Origin: Desarmillaria ectypa
Taxonomy: Eukaryota; Basidiomycota; Agaricomycetes; Agaricales; Physalacriaceae
Direction: 5' to 3'
DNA: 64,000 nucleotides
NCBI GenBank assembly: GCA_030407005.1
Contig: JAUDYN010000008.1
Location: 1,302,001-1,366,000, forward strand
Shown: positions 1-10,926 of the stretch, piece after piece
Layout of the letters: the number at the start of each line of letters is the position of its first letter
Numbering within the stretch: the first letter of the stretch is position 1
Translations under genes and position numbers: made by a program
The notes under the pieces: generated by a model
Databases searched by the model: none
What the model was told of the DNA's origin: nothing
What the model saw: only the letters and a program-made list of their open reading frames with translations

Positions 1-822
1 TAAATTCCGCCAGAATGGGTTGAAGACGGGACGGAGGCCAAGGTTGGTCCATTCATCCTTGAATGCTGGATCTGATACGCCATTTAATGCTATATAAGGC
101 ATTATACGGCATTATACAGCCTCATAAGAAAAAATGACACGTGACATTATATTCCACATTAAATTTCCAAAGCACAGGGCCTATCAAGATATTTTTTACG
201 AGAGATAAGTGAGCACATTCAGAAAATAATTCTGACAAAATATTAGGGCCCTCAGGCTACACTTAACATTTTCTAATTTGCGACAAGAATATATTAGAAA
301 AGAGTGACATAATAAGGCTAAATCAGTCATATGTAGAATCTCCGACATTTCCCCAGTGAACAAGTGCCTAATACAAGATAGGTACTACGTAAATCCATGT
401 TTTCTACAATAAAATATGCACATCTCCTGCTAACTACGAAAAGTTTATATTTATCACCGAGACGGAAGCACACCTCCGAACCGAACAGACCGAGTTGCGT
501 TACGCACATTGAAAACCTGCCTGAGATAGCTCGGCAACCCTACAGGGTGAGCAAAGACGGTGAACTTTTAGAGAAGCCATGTGGATCCTTTCAATCCTCG
601 CGACTTCTACGCGCCAGCCGCTTTAGGTACATACATCTTTTGTATTTGACCTATAATTAAACGGATAAGTAAATCCTAGTGTGTTACAGAACGAACATAT
701 AATCAAGCAAAATACATGTAACTATATCAAAGCGATGACAGCAAAATAGCATAGACTATGTCAGGCGTGCTTGCATAGAAAAAAATGGACTCCTCCATCG
801 ATCTTCCCCCCTAGTATATTAC
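1..822. other. Left-edge non-coding stretch
   Basis: AT-rich sequence with no reading frame resembling a protein; stops are frequent in all frames. The decamer GGCATTATAC occurs twice in tandem at 98-117. It probably holds the 3' flank of the DUF6533 gene and of a gene beyond the left edge. Confidence 0.5.
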
Positions 823-2293
823 TTACTTGGCGTGAGGATATAGATCATATCCAACCTCCGTATCGACCGTGATTTTGACTCCAACATTACCGTCATCCTT
901 AACAGCGGGGGTTTGGGAGTTGATTAAGGACTCTTTGTTTTCCTTGACACTAGACCTGTTGTCACTGTCGGTCCATTCTCCCTCCGGTTTAGTGCGCAGT
1001 TCATCCAAGGTGTACGTGTGAGGAGCGCGCGAAATATTCGTGGGAACACCGGAGCGCGTAGAAATGACACGCGCGGTTCGCGACGAAGAGTGAGTCGTGG
1101 AACCCATGACAAAGGTGCCTCCGTAACTGAGTGTTCCCCGAACACCAAGGATGATACGTAGAGTCATGGAAGTCGTGAGAACCGCAGCCATGCTGAGAGA
1201 ATTGCAATAAATAAAACCGAGAAAACAGAAATAATCGGAAAGCGCATTATAACCGCTGACTTACCTCGTAATAATTGTTTTGACGGGATCATTCTCACCG
1301 GTGGGTTTCATGATGAACAAGAAGAGCATGTTGGTCAAATTGACGATCCAGATGGCCTGCACAGAGCGTCGGTTATGCAGCGGTCAAGGTAAGAGGCTGG
1401 AAACACATACGCCATACAGGTTGAGGCCATCACGGAGCATCAACCGCCACGGGCTGAGTGGTTTCGTCGGTAATGATTTCACCGAGCGTAACAAAGCCAA
1501 CACCAACTGATACAGGGCCAATTGATGATATTGAGAAAAGCAGAAGCGTTCAAACTCACAGAGACAGTGTAGAGAAGTGTTGGAAAGACCCAGTATATCC
1601 CGACCCAGTCGTGCTTGATACCAGCAATGCAACCTTGACCTTCTTCAAGAGGAACAACTAATGGAATATGTCACTTAGAAGACCGAGGAAGGAATATCAC
1701 TCCGCTTACCGCGGTAGAAGCCACAGCACACGGCAGTTACGACGACTTGCATGGCGAACAGGGCTCCCATTCCAAAGAGCACCAGTCGATTCTTCTCGTA
1801 GATGGCATGGATCCGGAGGACATGGACGGCTGGATACACATTCAGCAACTTTGTTTGGTGATAAAGGTAGCTATGTGAGTACCTGAAGCCGCGGCGAGAA
1901 GTATAGCAGTGCAAATGGGCTCAAAGAGATAGAATTTTTTGCAGGCCTAGCAGACACATTAATATACCGCGATTAGGACAACAACCGAATCTCACGGATA
2001 AAGACCACTCGGTGTCGAAGAAGGCAACACCTAGTCCAAGATGAGATACGAAAAGCGTAGAAAATAGAGTACTCACCGACAATCGTAAATTCAATAGGCA
2101 TCAATATGCGCATGAAGTGGAAAAGGATTTTGAGAACCGGCCATTCTGATGTTCGGAAGAGCTTCCACGTCCTTGGTGACAAGACCAGAGTGTCCCAGGC
2201 GGCAACGGTCAATGTGCAAACGAAGAAATACTTGTGAGCACTGAGGTGAGGCGGGAGGTCGAGGGAAGGAGGTAGCTCTAGGGTGGAGGACAT
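823..2293 (-). CDS. DUF6533-type seven-helix membrane protein
   Basis: A multi-exon gene for a predicted polytopic membrane protein of the DUF6533 family, abundant in mushroom-forming fungi and of unknown function (receptor-like topology). The start is the ATG at 2293, beginning MSSTLELPPSLDLPPH. It is followed by the DUF6533-like segment with WDTLVLSPRTWKLFR and a first set of hydrophobic helices. A later exon carries the motif IHAIYEKNR, equivalent to the family's R-x-YALY-x-R-x-R loop. The last exon encodes a polar cytoplasmic tail ending GYDLYPHAK. At least six introns of about 50 nt are needed, and I did not fix every border. It is transcribed divergently from the gene at 2449, with 155 bp between the start codons. 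Family membership is inferred from motif pattern and topology. Confidence 0.7.
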
Positions 2294-2448
2294 GATGGCG
2301 ATGAAGCAAGAAGGACAAGATGGAGTTTTGTTTATATCGACGATGAATGCTGATGGCGACTTAGGGGTCCTCCTGCCTTTTTGGAGACTTCCAAATCCGG
2401 ATTCATTCTCTTTGTCGCCCGTCCAGTACTGGGGCCCCTTTGCTACCC

Positions 2449-3214
2449 ATGGCCTCACCATCGCCGGTCTCAGAGTCCACCACAGTGAGCAGTGGTAGCA
2501 GTAGTGACGGCACTGCTAACCAGAACACGTCGAGCAGCCTCTATCTGTCAGTAATCCAGGCGCCTATCTTTTCCATGTTCTGATCGACTATTTTCAGATT
2601 CACTTTCCTTGCCACACTGTTCCTGCTACTGATAATATCTTCCTCAATTATTTTGCGGTCTTTTATGATGCGAAGACGCATTCAGCGGCATCTGGAAGAA
2701 GCGATGGCTCAGGGAGTCATTCTCGCGCCTCGCAACCAAGGGTCTAGGAGGAAGCGGCTGGGGAGGAAACCGAAAATGCACGAAGCTTGGATTGTACCCG
2801 GCCACGATGCTGATACCTGGGAAGATATCATGGTGCAACATATATTTTGTTGTTTTCATCATCATCTCATCAACATCATGATCACAGCCTCTCTCTGCTC
2901 AGCCCATCAGGCGGCTCAAGCCCTCCAATGACCCAGTTGTCGCAGACAGATTGGCTCGCGAACACGCAATGGAAGCTCGCCTCAGGAATTTCGTTCGGTG
3001 GGACTTTCGGGAACCTGACCTCAGACGGTCACCGGAACCAGAGGTACCAAAATTCTACGTGATAGATTCACAAAATACCATCCTTCAGGTATCAATCCTA
3101 ATCGCCATGCCTTCCCCTAGATATCCTTCTTGCAGTTCCTACAACGATAATATACCTGAGGTTGTTGTCGGTATCGCCCGACGGCCATACAGTCTTGAAG
3201 CAGATGCAGAGTAG
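2449..3214 (+). CDS. Single-span membrane protein, conserved hypothetical
   Basis: Three exons read cleanly: 2449-2546, intron 2547-2597, a second exon to about 2832, then an intron ending in ATCACAG before the third. The protein has a short Ser/Thr-rich N-terminus (MASPSPVSESTTV) and one strongly hydrophobic span (LFTFLATLFLLLIISSSIIL). A basic stretch RRRIQRHLEEA follows, which suggests a cytoplasmic tail by the positive-inside rule. The tail contains MHEAWIVPG and ends in IPEVVVGIARRPYS plus an acidic end. A further 32-nt stretch near 3090-3121 could be read as an intron but also stays open, so I left it coding. I recognise no named family. It shares a 155-bp divergent promoter with the DUF6533 gene. 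Confidence 0.6.
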
Positions 3215-3402
3215 ACCCCTTCCTGATGTGTGACTGATACATTATACCTTAACCCTACTTTATATTCCTACTAAAGTACCTGTACCTGCCTATATATTTA
3301 TTATTTTGGTCCGGGAACAAATCGCATGTACTGATGGGATTCTCATCTGTATACAAAACGATCAGCATATTATCCATCAGCAGGTCCGACAACGTACCGC
3401 CT

Positions 3403-5238
3403 CTAGTCGTCGTCGATGTCTATCTCATCATCATCTATTTCAATTAACTCTTCTTCTGAATCCGACGGCTCAAAGAATTCAAACTCCTCGAGGTGGCCAG
3501 ACAGCCATTTTTCGTCTTTCTCCTCGACATCATCCCTCTCGCTCATCAAAACCTTGGAAATCGGGGCATCAGCTCGTTTCCGCGCTTCAACAAATGTCCT
3601 CATCTTCTTCCCGCTGATTCCTGTAGTCGTGACAGTGTGAAGATTTGGACACAAAACTTTCTGTCCTGATGCCTTGGTCCCACAAGCAGAATCCAACAGT
3701 GCATCGAAAAGCTGTTCCTCCTCTTCACCAAAGGCGTTGAGATTGATTGACCGCAAGTTCCCTAACTGTGACAGCAACGCCGCCTGATGCTGGCTATCGC
3801 ATGGCAATCCTCCGATTTTCAGGTGCTCCAAGCCCTCCAGCAACGACTTCTTCTGCCCTGCCTGAGGTTGGAGTAGGATTTTTACGAATTCGGTGTAATC
3901 AGCCGAATCAAAGTCCAAAGCTAGGTGCTGGACGTTGGGAACAGATAATATGGGAAGTAGGCTTCGAATGTATTCTGGCTCATGGTGAGCGAGAACTAGG
4001 TCGTTTAGCGACGGTATTGATATAAGATCTGTTCCCCATTGGTCTGACGGTACAGCGGGTCCAGAAAGACACAAAGAAAGCGTATGAAGCTCCGGGCTGG
4101 TGTGCACGAATCTGGCAAACGTTTCCAAAGACGGTCGCACATCATTGGCATGGTACGCCAGCTCTATATCACGTAAATCCCTTAGAAATGAGAGCGACGC
4201 ATCCCAATCGATATGAACGCCCCATAAAGCCAGATCTTTGAGTTTCGGAATATTTCCCTGGAACAGAAGCAGGGGCTCGCGGAATTCCGTGGGCCTAAAA
4301 ACGTCGTAGTCTTCGCAGTCCTCGTAATGGTAGAGCTGCAGGGCTTCTAGCATAGGCGCGCCAGGGCAGACCGCCAGCCGCTTCATTACGGTATAAATGG
4401 ACTCGTACTCGCTGACAGAGACTTCCAATAGCCGCCACCGCTCGACGTGAGGAAGCAAGAGGTCGAAAATGGCCGCCAAGTCATCTTTGGACAGACAAGG
4501 AGGGGCTTGTGCATGATCTGACGCGTCAGCGACAGCTTGTGCTGAACTGCTATCCTGGACGTCGTACATGGCTTCATCCTCGTCTTCATCCTCATCCCCA
4601 TGCCCTTCCGACTCCTCCCAGCCGTCCGGTGTCGTGCAGTCGATGACAATGTCCAGAGGAAGACCCTTGGACCGTTCTATCCAGAACTTGGATTTTTCAA
4701 TGGGAGTGTTATACGAGAATGCGAGTGTTGTCCAAAGGGAAGGCTCCTCGACGGCTACTTCGCGCCACCGCCGACAGACGTGCGATACGAGCACCTGGAA
4801 AGGCAGCTCCGGCATATCATCCTTATCTTCCTCGTCTTCCTCATCTGTCTCAGTCGGTTTCTCGGACTGTTTGCGCTTGCCTTTACCCTTCTGCGGTGAC
4901 CCCATCTTCACATCTCCATCCTCCGACTCGCTACTCCATCCCTCCATCAAGTCAATCTCATCCTGGAACTCGTCATCTTCTTCAAGGTCTCCATCCTGCT
5001 CGTACTCTTCCTGCATTTTCATGCCCACGTAAAAGATGTGGGCTAGCAACTCGTTGGGTAGGTCGTTGATAGGGCATCCTTGGGGTGGAACAAACGGATT
5101 GTTAGCAAGCATCGAAGAGGTTACTCGTTCCATGGCATTTTTTGGTGTCATTCCAGGGTTTTCGCGCATGTACTTTGCGACACCTGCTCCTAGATCCTGT
5201 TCGAATTGTTTTTGGTGGGGTTTGATAGGTCCCATCAC
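3403..5238 (-). CDS. F-box / leucine-rich-repeat-like protein (611 aa)
   Basis: One uninterrupted 611-codon frame. Residues around 58-75 (CPINDLPNELLAHIFYVG) start an F-box. The F-box is completed after an acidic insert (runs of E/D, with KGKGKRKQ) at LVSHVCRRWREVAVEEPSLWT, around residues 150-170. This split F-box is common in agaricomycete F-box proteins. The C-terminal half has repeated leucine patterns (LKDLALWGVHIDW, LHTLSLCLSG, VQHLALDFDS, LEHLKIGGL) suggesting a substrate-binding LRR fold. The extreme C-terminus is very acidic (ELIEIDDDEIDIDDD). By family knowledge it would be the substrate adaptor of an SCF ubiquitin ligase; the target is unknown. No intron is needed, unlike its neighbours. 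Confidence 0.8.
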   Translation of the reverse strand: MMGPIKPHQKQFEQDLGAGVAKYMRENPGMTPKNAMERVTSSMLANNPFVPPQGCPINDLPNELLAHIFYVGMKMQEEYEQDGDLEEDDEFQDEIDLMEGWSSESEDGDVKMGSPQKGKGKRKQSEKPTETDEEDEEDKDDMPELPFQVLVSHVCRRWREVAVEEPSLWTTLAFSYNTPIEKSKFWIERSKGLPLDIVIDCTTPDGWEESEGHGDEDEDEDEAMYDVQDSSSAQAVADASDHAQAPPCLSKDDLAAIFDLLLPHVERWRLLEVSVSEYESIYTVMKRLAVCPGAPMLEALQLYHYEDCEDYDVFRPTEFREPLLLFQGNIPKLKDLALWGVHIDWDASLSFLRDLRDIELAYHANDVRPSLETFARFVHTSPELHTLSLCLSGPAVPSDQWGTDLISIPSLNDLVLAHHEPEYIRSLLPILSVPNVQHLALDFDSADYTEFVKILLQPQAGQKKSLLEGLEHLKIGGLPCDSQHQAALLSQLGNLRSINLNAFGEEEEQLFDALLDSACGTKASGQKVLCPNLHTVTTTGISGKKMRTFVEARKRADAPISKVLMSERDDVEEKDEKWLSGHLEEFEFFEPSDSEEELIEIDDDEIDIDDD

Positions 5239-5662
5239 CGGTCAGCTATACAGCCGTAGACTGGTAGCGGTATTCGCGTGAAAGAGATCGGGAGTGTACC
5301 AAGACGCGGTCAACGTGAAAATATTTTGTTTACCTGTGCTTTTCACGGTCCGGTAGAAGCCGGACATCCGCCAGACTGTGTTATCGTTCGTTTTATTTGA
5401 ACATGTAGAAGCTAAGTATTGGTACTAAATAGCGATTTTATATACAGAGCATGACGACATTTGCGATTGTTAACAAGTGATTGGATGGATGGATGGATGT
5501 GGGAGATATGCTGAGGTGGAATGAGCAGGAAAGATGTGGTTGAAAAGGAGGGGCAATGAAAGAGTAAAGTACAATGCAAACGCATAAATATAAAAAAAAT
5601 ATGTGCTTTGACGATGACCCGTGAAAAGACCAAGAACCAGTAGCCAATATAGCTTAACGGGG
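5239..5662. other. Intergenic region, F-box promoter and Mps1 3' flank
   Basis: Non-coding spacer between the F-box start (5238) and the Mps1 stop (5663), both on the minus strand. It holds the F-box promoter and a GGAT microsatellite; I see no gene in it. Confidence 0.6.
5483..5498. repeat. GGAT tetranucleotide microsatellite (4 copies)
   Basis: Four perfect head-to-tail copies of GGAT in a non-coding spacer. Confidence 0.9.
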
Positions 5663-8600
5663 CTATTGTTCCGCTTCTTTCTTAACGATGAGAGAACGCA
5701 GTTCTTTTACCAGTCGCTATTGAGAAAGAGTTAAACCAACATTGACATCAAACACATAGGATGGCTTACCTGGGCATCCTCCTCTAGTAACTCTTTAGTA
5801 GCCTCTTTGCCTTCTCCGAGGCCTTTGCCTAGCCTAATGCCGTACTCGAGGAGCTGCTTCATATAAAAAGGGGTGATCACAGTCTCATCTTCACCTAGAA
5901 GGTCTACGATAGTAGGAGTCGGCAGTGCTATAGAGTTTCAATCAGGACCTTGCGACGGACAGAAAACAGACAAATGACTCACGATCTTTCATCGCTAACC
6001 AATCCTGCTCTAAAAGTTGAGGAATTGACATCCGTTCCTTGGGATTCCGGTTAAGACAACTCCTCATGGACAAAATGATATCCATCCGTATCCGCCGTTT
6101 GAGATGTTCCAACTTTTTTGGGGGCGGTCCATGACCCGGCGATGCCTTCTGATTCGACGAGGGTACAGTCGGGATCACATACAGAGGGAAGTCAATCCGA
6201 TGTGTCGCGTCGGGAATCGCCTTCATTTTCTGGAACACCGCTAAATGGTGAAATGGTGGTTGACCATACACCATTTGGTAGAGAATACAACCTAATGACC
6301 AGATGTCACTAGCGCGACCAACTTTATGCCGTCTCATGCCATCTGGCACTTCAATAGTTTCGGGGGACATATAATTCACCGTACCAATCTTGAGGGTTCA
6401 CCGTCGTCAATGGTGTTGTCGAGAATGATTGTAACCTGCTCACCTGATGATCACGCTGAATGTTTGTCGTGTCATTGGCGATGGCATTCGCAATACCAAA
6501 GTCAATCAGCTTCAGCTGCCCCTTCACAAGGACGAAGTTGGCTGGCTTCAGATCAGAATGCACGATTTTCTCCTCGTGAATGACATGAACAGCTTGGAGC
6601 ATCTGGGCTAATTGTATCAGCGTATGCATGAAGGGTCAACGGAAGCCTACAACTTGTTGCCAGTAGTACGCAACCCACACCATGTCCAACCCTTGGCTTT
6701 GCCTTTCACTCAATAGCCGAGCAAAATCAATTTCACCGCATTCCATCACCAAAAGCAAATGTCCTTTGCCTCCCCCAGGGCCAGCTTTGAGTTCACTGTC
6801 AATGAGGCCAATAATTCGAGAATTGCCTTCGAGTCGCTTTAACAGCGCAATCTCGTTCATATAACCAGACATAGTTTCGGAATCAATCTTGTCCAACGAC
6901 ACACGCTTGATAGCGTACAACTCGTTGGCATGGTTCATCACACGATATACGCGAGAAGAGCCGCCTTTGCCAATCATATCTAGCCGTGCGTAGAGCTTCC
7001 TATTAACCTGGTCGTAGAGTCAAGAAACAGGCGTAATGATAACACTGGGGTCGAACATACCACTAAATGCCGGTTCCCAGGTCCCATAGAGGCAGCAGCG
7101 AGTTGTTGTTGCGAAAGCGAAGTCGAGATAGGCTGACTCGATCCCGTTGACGACGCTTGTTTAGTCGAGTGCTGTCGTTGCTGTCGTTGCTGCCGATACC
7201 GTTCTTTTTCTTTCTCTCGCTGGTCATCGCCAGCACCACCGTTTCGCAGATTCACACTGGTTGTGGGAGGTTCTGGAGCAGTTGGACTTCTTCCATGCTT
7301 AGCATCCACTGACGCTGAAGCCGCAAGATTATTTTCAGAAGGAGAATGTTTCGCCGGAGGTGCATCAACTGCGGTCGGGGACCCCGAATGGGCTACGCTA
7401 CTCTTCAAAGTATCTGACTCTCTACGTCTATGAGTTGCATACGACGGTCGTCCGTTGACGCTGATTACATGGGAGGAAATATTCGTCGGTGACGGAGATT
7501 GTCGAGCTTGAGAAGGGTGATGCTGTTCTCTAAATTGCTGCTCCTGAAGACGGCCTAAAAAGGAAGAATAAGCCTTGGACAGTCTGATTAATTGTGATCG
7601 ATACACACGTTCAACATCCTGATATTCTGTCGAGTAGTTATAAGTCCACAAGACCAAGGATGCAGATGCAATGGCTCACTTCTGAATTCAGCACGTTGTC
7701 CCATCTCCTGTCCGTCCCATTCTTCCACAGTCACTCGACGAGGGAGGAGGCCCGTCTCCCTGTGGGAACCCACACTGGTTCCTGGACGGGAGGGTCGTGA
7801 TTGAAATTGCTGGGAGCGAGCGTGACCATCGATGCTACCATGATAAGGTTCGTCTGACCCTACAGAAGATCTGAGAAAAGGCAAGAAACGTTGAAGTGTC
7901 AAGAATTTACCACTAAGACTTGTCGATCTTCGTGGCCTGGATTGACTAAGAGACAGAACTCCTTCTCGTGAGGGTGCGCGACTGACAGATTCGACCTGTG
8001 GCTCGTCTTTGCCAGATAATAGCACTCAACTTGACGAAGAGAGGGGAATGGGTAAGGAAGACAAACCTAAATCAGTACCTTCATCATGTGCGTGGTCACT
8101 AACTTGCTCGTAACCATAGGCCTCCTCGTCTGTAGATTGGTCCAACTCCGATATCCTATCAATCATATGCTTTTTACCGGATCCCTTCAGTATTCTTGAA
8201 TTTCTGTTCCCACTGACAGAGTTGGAGGAAGACAACCGTCGCCGTGATGACGCGAGATCGCTGGCGAGACGTGTACCGGTTGAAAGGGAGACATAAGCTG
8301 GACGAGATGGAGCTAGCAACCGAGCTGCAGGTGCACCGTCAACGGGAGCCCTCGCACTTAAGCCATACAGCTCCTCAACGCTCTGAAGGTCACTCCCACC
8401 GCGGCCAATGTTTTCCTTTTCATCCGGATAAGAGAGCATGTGCTTACCCTGAGAATCGGCAGTCGAGGACAACAATCTATCCCGCAGCTCCTCTCCATTT
8501 CGCTTCTGCCATGCCTCCTGCAGTTCGTCAACTGCTCTACGGGGGAAAAGCCGCTTTGGGCCTGCGCTGGTGGAGGCTGAAGCAACACTCATCGCAATGG

Positions 8601-9030
8601 CCGGCCCTGAGGTTACGCGTTGAAACGACCGAGCCATAGATGGAGCACTGTCTCTGTCAAGCTCCCTTTCAGGAGCCACAAAATTGTGCCCGCTGAGGAT
8701 AGGAAACGCGCTTTCGGACCGAGTAAGGGAAGTTGGTCGGGGAGAGGTGAGCGACACCAAATCTGAATCCAACGCCCCGTGTGGCCCCGGGACATTGTTC
8801 GCCGACGCAACAGGCTCTGACGAGGGTTCTATCTCGAGAGGTGAACTTGCAGGAGAATATGTTGCGCTTTGCCTTTCAGATTTTGGCGAGCCCTTTGATA
8901 AGCGCACATAGTTGCCGTCGTCGTCGTAAACGTATTCAAAAGAAAGGTCAAGGGCAGAGAAGTCACTGGACTCAGTAGATGCAGGCGATGTGGAAGGTTC
9001 GCGTTTTTCTTGAGGAGGCGTCGATGCCAT
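5663..9030 (-). CDS. MPS1: Mps1/TTK dual-specificity spindle-checkpoint kinase
   Basis: Eight exons join in frame (8079-9030, 7680-8006, 7061-7626, 6654-7007, 6444-6602, 5983-6388, 5770-5927, 5663-5716) to give 991 residues. The first 600 or so are low-complexity Ser/Pro/Gln-rich sequence starting [13 protein letters not shown]. The kinase domain opens with [20 protein letters not shown], the Mps1-type glycine loop. It continues with the ATP-binding lysine in YAIKRV, the catalytic HSDLKPANF, the magnesium motif [10 protein letters not shown], and [10 protein letters not shown] after the activation loop. The HSDLKP and GKGGSS variants are hallmarks of Mps1. By family knowledge it phosphorylates kinetochore proteins such as Knl1 and drives the spindle assembly checkpoint and, in yeast, spindle-pole duplication. 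It is divergent from the oxygenase at 9216 (185 bp). The in-frame TGA at 8026-8028 lies inside a 72-nt intron (8007-8078). Confidence 0.93.
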
Positions 9031-9215
9031 GACGGTTGCGAAAAAGGGATAATGCCAATGCTCTCAACAATGGTGCCGCATGTCGGGCTCGTTGAAAAAC
9101 ACGATCACATGATGTCAAGTCTCAATTAATTAATTACTTAGTTTCTGCTGATTAAGATAAGACGGAGGGTAAGCTAAGATAAGGTTATTAGCCTGCTCCA
9201 TATTTACTTTCGCCA

Positions 9216-10677
9216 ATGTCCCTTCCAATAATTGATATCCTGCCGTATCTCGAGGATAATCGTTCTCCTAGCAACGAAGCCCAACGAAGGGAGGTAGCCG
9301 CCAAGATCCATAATGCCTGTGTCGACTACGGATTTTTCTACCTGGACATATCGTCCTTTGTTGATCCACGGGAGCCCGAGGAGCTCACAACTTTGGCGCG
9401 GCAATTCTTTTCCCTTCCACAGGATGAGAAGGATAAGATAGCACTTAAGAATGAAGATCAAGCTAGAGGTGCGGAGTTCGTCTTTATATCGACGTCAATC
9501 GTAGAAGTATCTGTTACCCCAGGTTATGCCAGATTGAAAGAGAATGTTACAAACGGCAAAGCTGACAACCACGAGGGCATTGATTGGTACCGCCGTGTCG
9601 AAAATCCGGATAAGACGAAGCCTCTTTGGGGGGAGAATCAATGGCCAACTGTGCCAACCTTCAGGGAAAAGTACGAGAAGTGGGTGGACAAGATGAAGGC
9701 CTTGGGATTGATTGTGATGGGAGCGTAAGTACGATCTCGCAATCTTTGGTGTGAGAATGCGAAGTTTATATTATTTTAGAATGGCTGATGGTCTTGGCAT
9801 GACTTCTGAAGAACGTGAAGACTTGTGCAGCCAGGTGGACGATAGCTTTTGGGTGATGCGTGCTATAGGTCATTCCATCTCTCTGTATCCTGTGTTATTT
9901 CTAACAGTGTACCAGGCTACCCTCCTCTGCCCAACGATCATGATGAGTTCTCCTGCGGTGCTCACAAGTTCGTACTTTGACTGCTTCTCCATTACATATT
10001 CATGAGTTTGGATGGCAGGGACTATGGCTGCCTTACGTCCGTCTCACCTCCGATACTTGGAACTCAATCTTGCTAACGTCCGGTTTCATGCAGATTTTTG
10101 TATACAGACCCTACGCCTGCCGCTCTCCAGGTATTCACACACAACGTAGACGTAGGATCTGATTCATCCGATCTTCCTGCCGAACAAGGAGTCCAAGTGG
10201 GCTCATGGATAAACGCAGATCCTATCCCGGGCTGTGTCGTATGCAATATCGGAGAAAGTGAGCACCTTCGACTTTCAGGATGATGTCCGCCTGAATTCTT
10301 GCGCCAGTGTGGGAAATCTGGACCAACGGCTTGTACAAATCCACACTACATCGCGTCGTTCACAGAAGTATGAATTACAGGTGAGTAGTTTTCTCGACGA
10401 TTTCAATGATTCTACCTTTCAACAATGGACTATCAGAGTATCGTAAGTGACGATGCTATTCTGGTTACCATCGCATTAAGTGACAGCTAATTCTATTAGA
10501 ATTCCATTCTTCTTCGAGCCTAATTTCGATGCGCACGTAAAACCGCTAGGTGCGGCTCTGCGCATTCAGGCCGACAAGCCGAATCCAGACGGGAAGGAGT
10601 ACAAGCCTGTCGTCTATGGTGACTTTCTGCTAAATAAAGTTGGAAACAATTTTGCGGACGGCAAGGGGAAGTATTAA
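9216..10677 (+). CDS. 2-oxoglutarate/Fe(II) oxygenase (isopenicillin N synthase-like)
   Basis: At least eight short introns interrupt this gene. The N-terminal DIOX_N-type region (PIIDILPYLEDN, then DYGFFYLD) is followed by the double-stranded beta-helix core. The iron ligands are visible as HKD in CGAHKDYGC (H-x-D) and the distal histidine in LYKSTLHRVVHRS. The 2-oxoglutarate-binding R-x-S motif reads NYRVSIPFFFEP and is assembled through a 6-nt microexon (10437-10442). The protein ends VGNNFADGKGKY. All catalytic residues are present, so it should be active. By family these enzymes hydroxylate or desaturate small molecules; the substrate cannot be told from sequence. It shares a 185-bp divergent promoter with Mps1, and no biosynthetic cluster surrounds it. 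Confidence 0.88.
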
Positions 10678-10926
10678 ATGGATATAAATAAGTGGGAAGC
10701 TACATACATACGTTTTTAAGTATCTTTGTGGAAAATATAAGTGTATATTCCAACCAATTTACTCTGCTATGAAGATCATACAAATCCACCCCAGCCGAAT
10801 TGAAAGGGTCAAAAAGGATATAATATACTACAACATGCAACCAAGACGGAGTCTGACCTGCGTTAACATTTTAAACTGCGTAACCCCTTGATATCTGCAT
10901 GGAATGATCATTAGATAGTAGCGGTA

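Noticed and set aside
4568..5032. Ser-rich plus-strand frame opposite the F-box gene
   Set aside because: It is the antisense shadow of an Asp/Glu-rich coding stretch.
8026..8028. In-frame TGA inside Mps1
   Set aside because: It lies inside a 72-nt intron (8007-8078) whose removal keeps the frame.
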